Source of the DNA: Phycisphaeraceae bacterium
GTDB lineage: Bacteria > Planctomycetota > Phycisphaerae > Phycisphaerales > UBA1924
Assembly: GCA_019636655.1 (NCBI GenBank)
Contig: JAHBXB010000002.1
Coordinates: forward strand, 818,537-882,536
Length of the DNA: 64,000 nucleotides
Direction: 5' to 3'
The notes beneath the pieces are model-generated. The model did not search any database, was not told the DNA's origin, and worked only from the letters and a program-made list of their open reading frames with translations. The translations under genes were made by a program, and so were the position numbers. Shown here in pieces: positions 26,505 to 36,710 of this stretch (the stretch's first letter is position 1; the number at the start of each line of letters is the position of its first letter).

Positions 26505-28520
26505 CTATCGGTTTCCCGCCCGCATATCGGCTCCCTCGTGAAGCCGAATCGCCGATTCCAGGTACCGAGCGTCCCCGCCACCCACTTCCTGATCCCCATC
26601 AAGATCGGCCGGAGATCCAAACAAAGTCCAGAGATCTTCGATATCAATCGCGCCGTCACCATTTCGATCGAAGCGGAGCGCCTCCAACGACGCCGGATCG
26701 AACGGCGCCGACAGCACATCCATCTCGCTGCACGTTACATACCCACCGACCGGTAACCCGCTGATCCGCACCCCCATCACCATCACGGGAACCGCCAGCC
26801 GCAGATCAAGAATCTGAAACGGCACGCCCGGGTCCGGCGCTTCGGACAGGGTCCCCGTCGGCGCCGCCCACTGCCCGCCCGCGAGCACCTCGAACAGCAC
26901 CGATTGCATCGCCCCGCCAACCGCCCCGCCATCGGTCCCATCGAAGTGCTCCCCCTCGACCAGCCTGAGCGTGTGCGCCAGGACCGGCCGGTCGTACGTC
27001 ACCGTGAGCGTTACCGGACCCGGCGGCGCACCGGAGCCTTCGCTGGAGTAATACGTCGCATCGATCCGGTCCACACCGGAGAAGTCCGTCTCGCGCCCAT
27101 CGCAGAACAGCGATGCCGCGCCGCCGCCGCGCCCCCACGCCGGGCTCCCCGCCGGCGCACTCGCCGTTACCACGCCGCCCTCGCGCCGAACGCGGTTGTT
27201 CGCACTCCGCGCATCCTCGTGCTCCAGGGGGTTGAAGGCCCGACGCCCGCCAACCGCCGGCACCGACCGGGCCGGCGGCAGCACCCACCGCCCAGTCGGC
27301 CCGTCGATCCCTCCGCCCTCGGCGATCACTACCTGTTCCACCACCGGGATCGCCCGCGCCGCCAGCATCGCCAGCGTGTCGTCCGCCTCCGCATCCCCCG
27401 GCAGGTAGTCGGGCAGGTTGTCGCGGGTCCGCCCGATCCAGAACCGGTCCGAGAGGCTCCGGCCCGGGAACTCGGCGCGGACCCACTCCGCGCCGTGCAT
27501 CAGCCCGAGCAACCCCCCCATCGTCGCGGTGCCGTTGTCCGAATCCCACCCCGACAGCGTCCCAATCTGGATCGTGCGCTGCAGGCTTCCCTCCCCGTAC
27601 AAGAGCGCCATCACTCCCGTCGCCAGATTGATCGGCGACTCGTACCAGTTTCGGTACGTAAACCCGTTCGCCGCCGCGTTCAACTGGTACCGCTGATACA
27701 CCTTGTCCCGCGTCGACTCCCAGTCGCCGACATCCGGGTTCGCCAGGTAGTCCGCCAGCACGAAGTCGATCACATCCGACGCCTTCGATGCGTCCGGCAG
27801 GTACGACCTCGCGCGCGACACCATCCACAGGATCCGCCCCCGCGCCCCGAGCGCCGGATCGGCCTCCGCGGCGAGCGAATACAGCAGCACGTAGAACTGC
27901 GCCGCGTGCGCTGCAAACCCGTGCGCGGTGGTCCGGATCGGCAAGTCGGCCAGCGCCAACGCCCGATCGGGCATCCCCGGCGCCAGCGCGCCGAAGACCT
28001 CCGACGTCAACTGCGCATCGATCTGCAGCGCCGCGGGGTTCGCCGCGGGCAGCGACGTCGCCGGCGGCGACAGCCCCCGCCCGATCAGCGCCCGTGCCTG
28101 CGCGTTCGAGACCCAGATGAACCTGTTGATGTGATCGGTCCACCCCTGCGCCACGTCCGCGGGCGTCAGCAGCGGCCGCCCGAGCGTCGAGATCAGGTGC
28201 ACGTAGACGTACTCGATGTCCGTGTCGTCATCGGCCTGCCACGGATCCTGCTGCGTGACAAAGTCCACCAGCCGCCCATCCACCACCTGGCCCCAGTTTG
28301 AGTCGGTCAGGAACGGCGGCGCCGTCCGGATCCCCTCGGTTCGCAGCCCCGTCCAGTTGGCGATGCACTGCGCGAGCCACATCCCGTGCAGGCGGTCCGT
28401 GTACTCCGCCCGCTCGAGCACGCGCACCGGCTGAGCCGCCACCGGTTCCGCCGCGGCGGCGAGCCACCACCCGGCGGCCACCGCCGCCACCCGCCCCAGG
28501 ATGTCCGGATACCTCTTCAT
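26505..28520 (-). CDS. Secreted ADP-ribosylglycohydrolase-like protein with dockerin-like tail
   Basis: 671 residues. Signal peptide to about residue 30 ([11 protein letters not shown]). The ADP-ribosylglycohydrolase fold is indicated by [15 protein letters not shown], the metal-site DDDTDIEY (97-104) and [15 protein letters not shown] (325-339), which correspond to the two Mg-binding motifs of the family. Then comes a beta-rich region without a named domain, and a C-terminal pair of Ca-loop-like repeats ([13 protein letters not shown], about 618, and [12 protein letters not shown]), as in planctomycete dockerin-type tails. Starting at ATG 28520 places the signal peptide first; 28556 is an alternative. 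An exported ADP-ribosyl hydrolase is unusual, so the substrate may be another N- or O-glycoside. Confidence 0.75.
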   Translation of the reverse strand: MKRYPDILGRVAAVAAGWWLAAAAEPVAAQPVRVLERAEYTDRLHGMWLAQCIANWTGLRTEGIRTAPPFLTDSNWGQVVDGRLVDFVTQQDPWQADDDTDIEYVYVHLISTLGRPLLTPADVAQGWTDHINRFIWVSNAQARALIGRGLSPPATSLPAANPAALQIDAQLTSEVFGALAPGMPDRALALADLPIRTTAHGFAAHAAQFYVLLYSLAAEADPALGARGRILWMVSRARSYLPDASKASDVIDFVLADYLANPDVGDWESTRDKVYQRYQLNAAANGFTYRNWYESPINLATGVMALLYGEGSLQRTIQIGTLSGWDSDNGTATMGGLLGLMHGAEWVRAEFPGRSLSDRFWIGRTRDNLPDYLPGDAEADDTLAMLAARAIPVVEQVVIAEGGGIDGPTGRWVLPPARSVPAVGGRRAFNPLEHEDARSANNRVRREGGVVTASAPAGSPAWGRGGGAASLFCDGRETDFSGVDRIDATYYSSEGSGAPPGPVTLTVTYDRPVLAHTLRLVEGEHFDGTDGGAVGGAMQSVLFEVLAGGQWAAPTGTLSEAPDPGVPFQILDLRLAVPVMVMGVRISGLPVGGYVTCSEMDVLSAPFDPASLEALRFDRNGDGAIDIEDLWTLFGSPADLDGDQEVGGGDARYLESAIRLHEGADMRAGNR

Positions 28521-28725
28521 ACAGCTTCTTGCATCGCGCAATCCCGACCCATTCAACTCTACAGCCGCCGCGGGGATTCACCAGCCTCTACGATCCCCCT
28601 CCACAAGCAGGAAACCGGGCCGTCGACGCTGGGTCGGGGCCGCGATCACGCCGATACGGTCTCCACTTCATGTACTGCATGGGGGGAGGGGGGCCCTCCC
28701 CGGGGATCAAGGACGAGCACGCCGA

Positions 28726-29805
28726 ATGACTGAACACGCACCCGGCACCCGACGAGCACTGGTCACCGGCATCACCGGGCAGGACGGGTCCTACCTCGCC
28801 GAACTGCTGCTCTCCAAGGGCTACGAGGTCCACGGCATCATCCGCCGCTCCTCCTCTTTCAACACCGAGCGTATCGACCACCTTTACCGCGACCCGCACC
28901 TGCAGCAGGCCGGCGGCGGCCGGATGGTCCTGCACTACGGCGACCTCTGCGACGCCAACGTCCTCTCCAAGCTCATGCGCGAGGTCCGCCCGACGGAGGT
29001 CTACAACCTCGGCGCCCAGTCCCACGTCCGCGTCTCCTTCGACATGCCGATCTACACCGCCGACTCGGTCGCCACCGGCGCCCTCAAACTCCTCGAGGCC
29101 GTCCGCGTCCACCAGCAGGAGTCCGGCGGAAAGATCCGCTACTACCAGGCCAGTTCCAGCGAGCAGTACGGCAAGGTCGTCGAGACCCCCCAGACCGAGC
29201 GCACCCCCTTCTACCCGCGCTCCCCTTACGCCTGCTCCAAGGTGATGGCCCACTGGTGCACCGTCAACTACCGCGAGAGCTACGGCATGCACGCCTCCTG
29301 CGGCATCCTCTTCAACCACGAAAGCCCCCGCCGCGGCGAGACCTTCGTCACCCGCAAGATCACCCGCGCCGTCGGCCGCATCAAGATGGGCCTGCAGGAA
29401 AAGCTCTACCTGGGCAACCTCGACGCCAAGCGCGACTGGGGCTTCGCCGGCGACTACGTCCACGCCATGTGGCTCATGCTCCAGCAGGACGAGCCCGACG
29501 ACTACGTCGTCGCCACCGGCCGCACGATCAGCGTCCGCGAGTTCTGCGACCTCGCGTTCACCATGGCGGGCCTGGACTACAACGACTTCGTCGCGGTCGA
29601 CCCGCGCTACTTCCGCCCCGCCGAGGTCGACGTCCTGCTGGGCGATGCGTCCAAGGCGCGGCAGCGCCTGAACTGGCAGCCCAGGGTCACCGTCGAGCGC
29701 CTCGCGCACATGATGGTCGAGGCCGACCTGGAACTGGCCCGCCAGGAGCGAACCCTCCGCGACGCGGGCCACCGGGTGCCGGACTCCAAGGGCCACGATC
29801 AATAG
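28726..29805 (+). CDS. gmd: GDP-mannose 4,6-dehydratase
   Basis: Converts GDP-D-mannose to GDP-4-keto-6-deoxymannose, precursor of GDP-fucose, rhamnose or perosamine. 359 residues, an extended SDR: NAD-binding [13 protein letters not shown] near the N-terminus, [23 protein letters not shown], the catalytic Ser/Glu in ASSSEQYGK, and YxxxK in [12 protein letters not shown], then [19 protein letters not shown]. The ATG at 28726 is where homology begins; the frame is open upstream only by base composition. Next to a flippase, a methyltransferase and two glycosyltransferases it fits surface polysaccharide synthesis. It overlaps the converging flippase by 7 nt. Confidence 0.95.
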   Translation: MTEHAPGTRRALVTGITGQDGSYLAELLLSKGYEVHGIIRRSSSFNTERIDHLYRDPHLQQAGGGRMVLHYGDLCDANVLSKLMREVRPTEVYNLGAQSHVRVSFDMPIYTADSVATGALKLLEAVRVHQQESGGKIRYYQASSSEQYGKVVETPQTERTPFYPRSPYACSKVMAHWCTVNYRESYGMHASCGILFNHESPRRGETFVTRKITRAVGRIKMGLQEKLYLGNLDAKRDWGFAGDYVHAMWLMLQQDEPDDYVVATGRTISVREFCDLAFTMAGLDYNDFVAVDPRYFRPAEVDVLLGDASKARQRLNWQPRVTVERLAHMMVEADLELARQERTLRDAGHRVPDSKGHDQ

Positions 29806-31394
29806 GTCGCGGCGCCCCTGGCTCCGCCCGGCTCCGGTCGAGGCAGCGCCAACACCCGCCGCAACGGCGCCGAGAGACGGTCCGGCGCCAGCTCGAGCAG
29901 GTCCTTCAACGACCCGACGAACGCCGTTCGCAGGAGCGCCGCGAGCAGGAATCCGCCCGCGCCGGCCACGATGACGCAGCGGACAGCCGGGTGCAGACCG
30001 ACTAGCCAATAGACATCCGCGGCGACGACCGCCGCGGAAACCGCGGTGAGCAAGGTTGCCGCCGGCGCGAGCGACGCGAGCACCTCGCGTGCGGAAATGG
30101 ACTCGAACGCGAGCCCGCGAACGATCATCCAGACCCCCGCGATGACGGAGAAGACGCCGGTCCCCGCGGTGATCCACAGCGCGGTGCCGCCCACCCACGC
30201 GGAGACCCCGGCGCTGATTGTCATTCCGGCGCCCACCGCGAGCATGAACATCGCGGTGTACCTGAACCTCCCGGAGCCCATGAGCACGGCGCGGGGCAGC
30301 ACGTGGAGCACGAACAGCGGGTACGTGCCGGCCATGATCCACACGCAGGGAACCGTGCTCTCCCACCTCCCGCGCCAGATCAGCGCCTCCACCGGTCCGT
30401 AGATGATCCCGACAAAGAGGCTCAGCGGGATGCAGCTGATGGTCATCGCGTGCAGCGCCCGGATCACCGCCCGCCGACGGCGGTCCGGGTCGTGCTGCAG
30501 CCGGGCGATCGACGGCAGCAGGACGCTCTCGAACTGCGCCGCCAGAACCTGACCCGACTGCGTCAGGATCGCGAACGCGAACGAATAGACCCCCACAACC
30601 TCCTTGGAGACAAACAGGCCCATCGAGCCGTACATCCCGTAGTAGATGAGCGACACGGCCAGGAGCTGCGCGATGGCCCACTTGCCCTGTGCGAAGAGCG
30701 AGGACCACATCGGCATGTTGGGGGGGCGGCTCCACGAGCGGTCGCGGGCAAAGGCGTACAGGCCGGCGGTCTCGAAGACCGTCACGACCATCAGGGCGTA
30801 GACCATGCTCAACGGCCCGGCGCCCAGCCACGCTGCGAGGATCGTCACGCTGTAGCGGATCATGGCCGACCAGAACGCCAGCGACGCGATGACCTTGAAC
30901 CGAAGGTCGAGGCGGAGGCGCGTGTCGCACATCATCTGGACGGTCGTAAACGGCGCGGTCGAGGCGATCAGCAGCAGCATGACGGCGAGCCGCCGGTCGT
31001 CGTAGATCGCCGCCACCACGGGGGCCGACGCGGCGAGCAGGAGGGCCGTGGCGACGTTGAACGCCATCGACATCCAGAACACCGGGCCGCTGATGCGCTC
31101 GTACTCCGATGGCCCCCGGTGGATCAGCACGAAGCGGAGCCCTCCGTCGCGGAATATCTGGATCAGGCTCGCGGCAGCCATCGCGATGGCGTAGATGCCA
31201 AAGTCCGACTTGGTCAGGAGGAACGCGAGCACGCCCTGCGCGACCAGGGCCACGCCCCGGCTGGCGAGGACCGACATGACCATGAAGATCATGCCCGCGC
31301 CGACGCGCTTCCCCATGGCCGCCTGACGCGAGTCCTGCCTCGGGGCTGCGGAGGACGCCGGGGGCTCGTGTTCGTTCGAGGTGGCCGTGGTCAT
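29799..31394 (-). CDS. Oligosaccharide flippase (Wzx / MOP superfamily)
   Basis: 531-residue polytopic protein with about 12-14 helices. It starts with a short polar N-terminus, then [41 protein letters not shown], the arrangement of the polysaccharide-synthase/Wzx family in which LxxxDFGxYxxA follows helix 1. It would flip undecaprenyl-linked repeat units across the inner membrane. The ATG at 31394 was chosen because the longer frame upstream has no membrane pattern. It is divergent from the FkbM gene and convergent with gmd. Confidence 0.85.
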   Translation of the reverse strand: MTTATSNEHEPPASSAAPRQDSRQAAMGKRVGAGMIFMVMSVLASRGVALVAQGVLAFLLTKSDFGIYAIAMAAASLIQIFRDGGLRFVLIHRGPSEYERISGPVFWMSMAFNVATALLLAASAPVVAAIYDDRRLAVMLLLIASTAPFTTVQMMCDTRLRLDLRFKVIASLAFWSAMIRYSVTILAAWLGAGPLSMVYALMVVTVFETAGLYAFARDRSWSRPPNMPMWSSLFAQGKWAIAQLLAVSLIYYGMYGSMGLFVSKEVVGVYSFAFAILTQSGQVLAAQFESVLLPSIARLQHDPDRRRRAVIRALHAMTISCIPLSLFVGIIYGPVEALIWRGRWESTVPCVWIMAGTYPLFVLHVLPRAVLMGSGRFRYTAMFMLAVGAGMTISAGVSAWVGGTALWITAGTGVFSVIAGVWMIVRGLAFESISAREVLASLAPAATLLTAVSAAVVAADVYWLVGLHPAVRCVIVAGAGGFLLAALLRTAFVGSLKDLLELAPDRLSAPLRRVLALPRPEPGGARGAATY

Positions 31395-31569
31395 GGATCC
31401 CCGGTGTCGCGACGCTGCGCCAAGCAACCAGATCGGCTCGGCGCGGCCGGCGCCTTGTGCGGCTTGCCCGCACAAACGAAAGCGGGGGGCGGTGCGGGCC
31501 GATGAATGACGGTACGGCCCACGCCGAAAAGCGGGGATGTCTACGATCGGTCCCCCGAGGAGTTCGGCG

Positions 31570-32421
31570 ATGAACGGCGGCGGTGCGGAACACGAGAACA
31601 ACGGCGGGAAGCCGGGACTGAGGAGGTTTGTTCCTCCGGTTCTGATTTCGTTCTGGGAGCGGGCGTTCATGCCCGCCTCGGGCCGCGTGATCGTGGATTC
31701 GAAGGCACCGTTGAGGGCGTATATCCACCCCCACACGCACCTGGGTCGGAATCTGTTGCAGACAGGCCGGTACGAGGTCGAGACGGAGGAGATCATCCGC
31801 CGCGAGGTGCACGCTGGGGACGTCTTCCTAGATATCGGGGCCAACGAGGGCTTTCTGTCTGCGTTTGCCGGGACGCTGGTGGGGCCGCAGGGACTGGTGA
31901 TCGCGATCGAACCGCAGTCGCGTCTGCAGGCGATCATCGAGATCAACCTGCGGCTCAACGACGTGAGGCGATTCCGGATATTTCACCGGGCGATCGGCGA
32001 GTCGTCGTCGAGCACGGCGTCGATCAACCTGTACCCGGAGATCAACACCGGGCAGTCGAGCCTGCTGAAGAAGCCCCGATTCGGGTGGACGACGGTGCGG
32101 CGCGCGACCGAGGAGATCCGGTTTATCGCGCCCCAGGAGATCCTGGCTCAGTGCGGCGTCGACCGCTTCGACATGATCAAGGTCGACGTGGAGGGGTTCG
32201 AGTACAAGGTCGTGGACGCGCTGCTGCCGATTGTCCGGGAGGGCAAGGTCCGGAAACTGCTGCTGGACTATCACGCGTCGATCCTCGCCAAGTTCGGCAT
32301 CGACGCCGCCGACATCCACCGTAAGTTGCTCGACGCGGGGATGCGCGTGGTAGAGGGCGATACGTCGCGGCTTGAGTCGTATCTGCTGTACTACCACTCG
32401 TCGATCGGCGCCGATCGGTAG
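31570..32421 (+). CDS. FkbM-family methyltransferase
   Basis: 283 residues. The SAM-binding motif VFLDIGANEGFLSAFAG with the following acidic strand IAIEPQSRLQAIIEINLRLN, and the family signature DMIKVDVEGFEYKVVDALLP, identify the FkbM group, which commonly O-methylates sugars in surface glycans. The ATG at 31570 has GAGGAG seven nt upstream, better than ATG 31537. It is first of a three-gene plus-strand run with two glycosyltransferases (40 nt gap), so it probably decorates the same polysaccharide. Confidence 0.85.
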   Translation: MNGGGAEHENNGGKPGLRRFVPPVLISFWERAFMPASGRVIVDSKAPLRAYIHPHTHLGRNLLQTGRYEVETEEIIRREVHAGDVFLDIGANEGFLSAFAGTLVGPQGLVIAIEPQSRLQAIIEINLRLNDVRRFRIFHRAIGESSSSTASINLYPEINTGQSSLLKKPRFGWTTVRRATEEIRFIAPQEILAQCGVDRFDMIKVDVEGFEYKVVDALLPIVREGKVRKLLLDYHASILAKFGIDAADIHRKLLDAGMRVVEGDTSRLESYLLYYHSSIGADR

Positions 32422-32460
32422 TCTTGCCGAGCCGGCGCGACCCCGGCGGCGCGGGCCACG

Positions 32461-33780
32461 ATGCGGATTCTCTCGATCACACACATGCTGGGTCCGGGGG
32501 GGCTGGAGCGTGCGGTGCAGAACTGCGCGCTCGAGTACCGGCGACGCGGGCACGAGTCGGCGGTGCTGTCGTACGAGGCCGGCGGGGTGCGGGCAGAGGC
32601 GATCCGGGCGGGAGGGGTCGAGGTGTTCCTTCCCGATCCGGATCTCGAGAGCGCGCTGGAGCGGGCGCGGGCCTGGCGGCCGGACGTGGTGCACGCGCAC
32701 CGGATCGGGATTGCGCAGCCGGTGTGGGACAGGGTTCTCGGCGCGCTGCGCACGGGGAGCGAGCGGCTGCCCGTGGTCGAAACGAATCACTTCGCACGCG
32801 TGGACTACTCGCCGGGACGCCTCGCGATCGACGTGCACATGCACCTGTCGCGGTGGTGCCTGTGGAAGTGGCGCGGCTGGTCGCGGTGGCAGCGGCCGGC
32901 CCCGGTCGGCGTGGTGGTGCCGCACATAGTGGACGAGGGATCGTTCTACCCGGAGACAGGTGAGGAGCGGCTCGCGTTCCGGCGCGAGCACGGGCTGCCG
33001 GAGGGTGCGATCGTCTTCGGGCGAGTCGGGCAGGCGGATCCGGGGAAGTGGCTGCCCGCGATCTTCGGCGCGTTCGCGGCCGTCGCAGAGCAGAACCCCG
33101 AAGCGTGGCTGCTGCTGGTGGGGCTGCCGGCGGTGCTTCGCCCGGACCTGGAGCGGCTGCCCGCGGGCGCGCGGGCGCGGGTGGTCACGATCGACCCGCT
33201 GCGCGGCGATGACCTGCTGCGGCGGTGCTACAGCGCGATGGATGTGTTTGTTCATGCCTCGATGCTCGGCGAGTCGTTCGGCTTCGTGCTGTGCGAGTCG
33301 ATGCTGTGCGGGACGCCGGTGGTCACGCTCAGCCGACCGCTGAAGGACAACAGCCAGCTTGAGGTGGTCGGGCATCTCCGCGGCGGGCTGGTGGTGTGCG
33401 ACGAGGTGTCGATGGCCGAGGCGATGCGGAGGCTGGCGTCGGATCCGGCCTTGCGGACGCGGCTCGGCGAGGGCGGGCGCCGGTGGGTGATGGAGCAGTA
33501 CAGCCGCGGGCGGGTTGGGGATGAACTTGAGCGGGTGCTGGCAGCGACGGTTGGGGCGGGGGGCGATCGGCGGCGGCTGGGGGAGGCGCTGGCGGACCTT
33601 TCGCCGCGGGTGAGCACGGGGTCGATCCGGGAACTCGCCAGCGAGTGCATCGGGCGGCCGTCGTGGCGGGAGCGGTTGATGCTCCCGATCGTGAGCAACC
33701 CGGTGGTGTACCGTGCGTGGAGCGGGATCAAGTTCCGGGGACGCTCGTCGCGGCGGAGGGATGGGCGGCGGGTCCAGTAG
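32461..33780 (+). CDS. GT4-type glycosyltransferase (first paralogue)
   Basis: 439-residue GT-B enzyme. The N-terminal acceptor domain starts MRILSITHMLGPGGLERAVQNCA, the GxGGxE loop of GT4. The C-terminal donor domain has FGRVGQADPGKWL, AMDVFVHASMLGESFGFVLCESMLCGTPVV (EX7E motif) and a C-terminal tail of about 60 extra residues. It is cytosolic or membrane-peripheral and adds a hexose-type unit from a nucleotide sugar. It is closely similar to the next gene (same opening, same WRGWSRWQRP-like central stretch), so the pair arose by tandem duplication. Confidence 0.88.
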   Translation: MRILSITHMLGPGGLERAVQNCALEYRRRGHESAVLSYEAGGVRAEAIRAGGVEVFLPDPDLESALERARAWRPDVVHAHRIGIAQPVWDRVLGALRTGSERLPVVETNHFARVDYSPGRLAIDVHMHLSRWCLWKWRGWSRWQRPAPVGVVVPHIVDEGSFYPETGEERLAFRREHGLPEGAIVFGRVGQADPGKWLPAIFGAFAAVAEQNPEAWLLLVGLPAVLRPDLERLPAGARARVVTIDPLRGDDLLRRCYSAMDVFVHASMLGESFGFVLCESMLCGTPVVTLSRPLKDNSQLEVVGHLRGGLVVCDEVSMAEAMRRLASDPALRTRLGEGGRRWVMEQYSRGRVGDELERVLAATVGAGGDRRRLGEALADLSPRVSTGSIRELASECIGRPSWRERLMLPIVSNPVVYRAWSGIKFRGRSSRRRDGRRVQ

Positions 33781-33812
33781 AATCCGGGCTCACACGGGGC
33801 GACTCCGCGATC

Positions 33813-35198
33813 ATGCGCATCCTCACCATCATCCATGGGCTCGGGCCGGGCGGCATGGAGCGCGTGGCTCAGAACTGTGCGCTGGCGTACGCGAAGGGCG
33901 GGCACGACTCGGCGGTGTTCTCGCACTCGCATGACGGCCATCGGCGGGCGATCCTCGAGCGGGCGGGAGTGCCTGTGTTTGTCGGCGGCGAAAGCGAGGC
34001 GGAGCGGGTTCGCGGGGCGCGGGAGGCGTGGGCGTGGGGGCCGGACGTGGTGCATATCCACCGGTTCGGTTACCCCGAGCCCGCCGCGGGGCATGTGCTG
34101 CGGGTTCTGCGGGAGAGCGCGGAGGCCCGGGGTGGGAGGGAGGGGCAGGGAGGGCGGCTGCCGGTGGTGGAGACGAATCACTTTGCGCGCGCGGACGCGA
34201 CGGCGGATCGACTGCTGATCGATGCGCACATCCAGATTTCACGCTGGTGCATGTGGCAGTGGCGGAGGTGGTCGAGGGGACTGCGCCCCGAGGCGGTCGG
34301 GGTGCTCGTTCCGCACATGGTCAAGGCGGATGTGTTCCGGCGCGCCGCGGAGGATCGCATCAGGGCGTTCCGGGCCGAGTTCGGGGTGCCGGAGGACGCA
34401 GTGCTGTTCGGGCGGGTCGGCCAGACGACACCGAGCATCTGGCCGCCGACGCTGATCGACGTCTTCGAGGAAGTGGCCCGCGGCGACGGGCGGGCGTGGC
34501 TGATGGTCGTCGGCTCGCCGGACTCGCTGATCCCGCGGATCGAGCGACTGCCGGAGGACGTGCGGCGGCGGGTGGTGCGCGTGCCGTTCATCGTCGGCGA
34601 CGAGCGGCTCGTGGAGTGCTACAGCGCGATGGATGTGTTCCTGCACGTCACGCTGATCGGTGACTCCTTCGGGCTTGTGCTGTGCGAGGCGATGCTCTGC
34701 GGGACTCCCGTGATCACGCTGTCCACCCCTTGCAGGGGCAACTCGCAGGTGGAGGTCGTCGGCCACCGGCGGGGCGGGCTGGTGTGCGCCGATATCGGGT
34801 CGATCCCCGGGGCCATGCGGACCCTGATGGACGACGCTGGGCTGCGGCGGCGCTATGGGCTGCAGGGTGGCGAGTTCGTGCGGCGGGAGTTCGATCCCGA
34901 GCGGATCACGGGGATGCTGCTGCGGGTGCTCGCAGCCGTGCGCCGGCATGAGTCTCGTGAGGAACTGCGGATCGCCCTGGCCGAGGATCCGGCGATGGTC
35001 CGCGGAGTTGGGTGGAAGGAGATCAGGGGGCTGCGGGACGATGCACTCGGGCGGACTCCTCTTTCCCAGCGGCTCCTGATGCACATCGTGGGGCAGCCGT
35101 GGATCTACAGGCTGATCCGATTGGTGCGGCGGCCGCCGAAGGAGGGTTACTCCGATCCCGGGTTGGCACCTCGAGGGGCTGGGGCCGGGGCCCATTGA
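33813..35198 (+). CDS. GT4-type glycosyltransferase (second paralogue)
   Basis: 461 residues and collinear with the preceding gene: MRILTIIHGLGPGGMERVAQNCA at the start, FGRVGQTTPSIWPP, then YSAMDVFLHVTLIGDSFGLVLCEAMLCGTPVIT. It reads GDSFG where the first copy reads GESFG, so the first Glu of EX7E is Asp here; the second Glu is kept. This may alter donor handling. The ATG at 33813 matches the start of its paralogue. Its 3' half is crossed by an antisense open frame running on from the next gene. Confidence 0.87.
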   Translation: MRILTIIHGLGPGGMERVAQNCALAYAKGGHDSAVFSHSHDGHRRAILERAGVPVFVGGESEAERVRGAREAWAWGPDVVHIHRFGYPEPAAGHVLRVLRESAEARGGREGQGGRLPVVETNHFARADATADRLLIDAHIQISRWCMWQWRRWSRGLRPEAVGVLVPHMVKADVFRRAAEDRIRAFRAEFGVPEDAVLFGRVGQTTPSIWPPTLIDVFEEVARGDGRAWLMVVGSPDSLIPRIERLPEDVRRRVVRVPFIVGDERLVECYSAMDVFLHVTLIGDSFGLVLCEAMLCGTPVITLSTPCRGNSQVEVVGHRRGGLVCADIGSIPGAMRTLMDDAGLRRRYGLQGGEFVRREFDPERITGMLLRVLAAVRRHESREELRIALAEDPAMVRGVGWKEIRGLRDDALGRTPLSQRLLMHIVGQPWIYRLIRLVRRPPKEGYSDPGLAPRGAGAGAH

Positions 35199-35636
35199 GG
35201 CATCGCGCGGGGTGCCACGCGGAGTGTCCTTGTAGCGGCGCGGGCCTGGGGTGAAGTTGGCGAGGCGAAGCAGGAGGGCGGCGGCGCGGCGGGCGGTTTC
35301 CCGGGAGCGGCGGCGGAGTTCTAACCCTCGCTGGTCGCCGGGGCGGACTGGGAAGTGGGCTTCGTCGGCGTTGTGCTCGTCGATGGAGCGGCCCAGGGCG
35401 ATGGTGGCCGCGGGGAGGAAGTTGCTGGCGACGATGCGGGTGCGGCGGGCGATGGTGGACTCGATCTGGTCGAGGCGTTCAGCGATCTCGGGCTCGGCGA
35501 ACCAGAGGACGAGGGCTTCGACGGTGGTGTGGTGAAGGTCGGCGACGTCGCGGAGGGTGAGGGTGGGGTCGGTGACGGAATCGAGGATCTTGGCCGCGAG
35601 GTCGGGGGAGGGGTTGAAGGAGGGGAGGTTGAGCAT
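35199..35636 (-). CDS. HTH-like hypothetical protein; stop codon displaced
   Basis: The first 146 codons from ATG 35636 are clearly coding: third positions are almost all G or C, and the product is a helical protein with a putative helix-turn-helix (TLTLRDVADLHHTTVEALVLWF, about residues 27-48) and two more helices ending LLLRLANFTPGPRRYKD. The frame then does not stop at the end of the neighbouring gene but runs antisense through the second GT4 gene to 34239 (465 codons in all). That extension is Pro/Arg/His-rich and looks non-coding, so the true end is probably lost by frameshift or stop loss near 35150-35200. Coordinates give the credible part only. It may be a DNA-binding protein. Confidence 0.5.
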
Positions 35637-35645
35637 GCCCCGAGC

Positions 35646-35673
35646 AGGATACGGGTTTTTGACGGTGTGTCAA
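35646..35673 (-). promoter_or_regulatory. Sigma-70-like promoter of the HTH gene
   Basis: On the minus strand TTGACA (35668-35673) is followed after 16 nt by TATCCT (35646-35651), 9-10 nt before the start codon, implying a very short leader. It lies in an AT-richer 100-nt island. The match is by eye. Confidence 0.45.
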
Positions 35674-35930
35674 TAGGGTTTTGATAGGATTTTCAGAAAT
35701 GCTGTAAGTCTAGTGATTCTCGGATGTTGGAGATTTCCGTAGTCGTCGTGCGTAGGCCGCGATGTTGGCGCGAGGTGCTGGACGAGAGACGGAGCGTGTG
35801 GGGCCGATTGTGAAGGGGTCTGGCGCCAGCGATCCGCCGTGATCGTGTTCCATGCGTTCGTAGGTTGCTGTCGGCTCTCGCAGTCGCAAGCGCCACGGGA
35901 ACGCGCCCAGCACGCCGTTAGACTTCGCTC

Positions 35931-36710
35931 ATGGCCGAGGCGCCCAGCACGCTCACTGTTCAGGGCCTGAGCAAGACCTACGGCACGCTCGTCGCCGTGA
36001 GCGGCGTCTCCTTCGATCTCAATCCTGGCGACATCCTCGCGCTCGTCGGGCCGAACGGCGCGGGCAAGACGACCACGATGCGCGCTGTGTGCGGCATCAT
36101 CTCCCCGACTGCCGGCGCCATCACGATCGCCGGGCACAGCCTCAAGGACGACCCGATCGCCGCGAAGGCCGCCCTGGCGTACGTCCCCGATGATCCCAAG
36201 CTCTTCGACGCGCTGACGGTCTGGGAGCACCTGCAGTTCATCGCCGCGGCGTACAACGTTGCCGACTGGCAACCGGCGGCGGAGGCGCTCCTCGAGGCGT
36301 TCGATCTTGTCCCCAAGCGGACCGCGCTCGCGATGGAGCTTTCCCGCGGCATGCGGCAGAAGGTCGCCATCGCGTGCGCTTACCTGCACAACCCGGCCCT
36401 CATCCTTCTTGACGAGCCGCTGACCGGACTCGACCCCGTCGGCATCCGCACGATGAAGGACTCGATCCGTGCCCGCGCCGAGGCGGGTGCGGCGGTCGTG
36501 CTGTCGTCGCACCTGTTGGGGCTGGTGCAGGACCTGTGCACGCGCGTGCTGATCATGAAGGGCGGCGTCCTGCGTTTCGCCGGGACGATCGCCGAGGCGC
36601 GGGATCGATTCGCCGCGGGCGCGGCCGGCGCTTCGCTCGAGGAGGTCTTCTTCTCTGCCACCTCCGGTGATGTATCGGGCACGGAATCGACTCCCGAGGC
36701 GAAGCCGTGA
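35931..36710 (+). CDS. ABC transporter ATP-binding protein
   Basis: 259 residues. Walker A GPNGAGKTTT (about residues 43-52), Q-loop region replaced by DDPKLFDALTVWEHL, signature LSRGMRQKVAIA (a variant of LSGGQ often seen in ABC-2 exporter ATPases), Walker B LILLDEPLTGLDP and switch His in SSHLLG. It is coupled to the permease by a 4-nt overlap (GTGA). Cytosolic subunit of an exporter or membrane-remodelling pump; the substrate is unknown. Confidence 0.92.
   Translation: MAEAPSTLTVQGLSKTYGTLVAVSGVSFDLNPGDILALVGPNGAGKTTTMRAVCGIISPTAGAITIAGHSLKDDPIAAKAALAYVPDDPKLFDALTVWEHLQFIAAAYNVADWQPAAEALLEAFDLVPKRTALAMELSRGMRQKVAIACAYLHNPALILLDEPLTGLDPVGIRTMKDSIRARAEAGAAVVLSSHLLGLVQDLCTRVLIMKGGVLRFAGTIAEARDRFAAGAAGASLEEVFFSATSGDVSGTESTPEAKP

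Noticed and set aside
28588-31812. 1074-codon minus-strand open frame across gmd and the flippase region
   Set aside because: Antisense and out-of-frame shadow; gmd and the Wzx-type protein explain the region in other frames.
35688-35700. 13-nt sequence identical to part of the GbsR-site palindrome at 61628
   Set aside because: Only one half matches; the second half is degenerate and offset by one base. Many 13-mers recur by chance in 64 kb.
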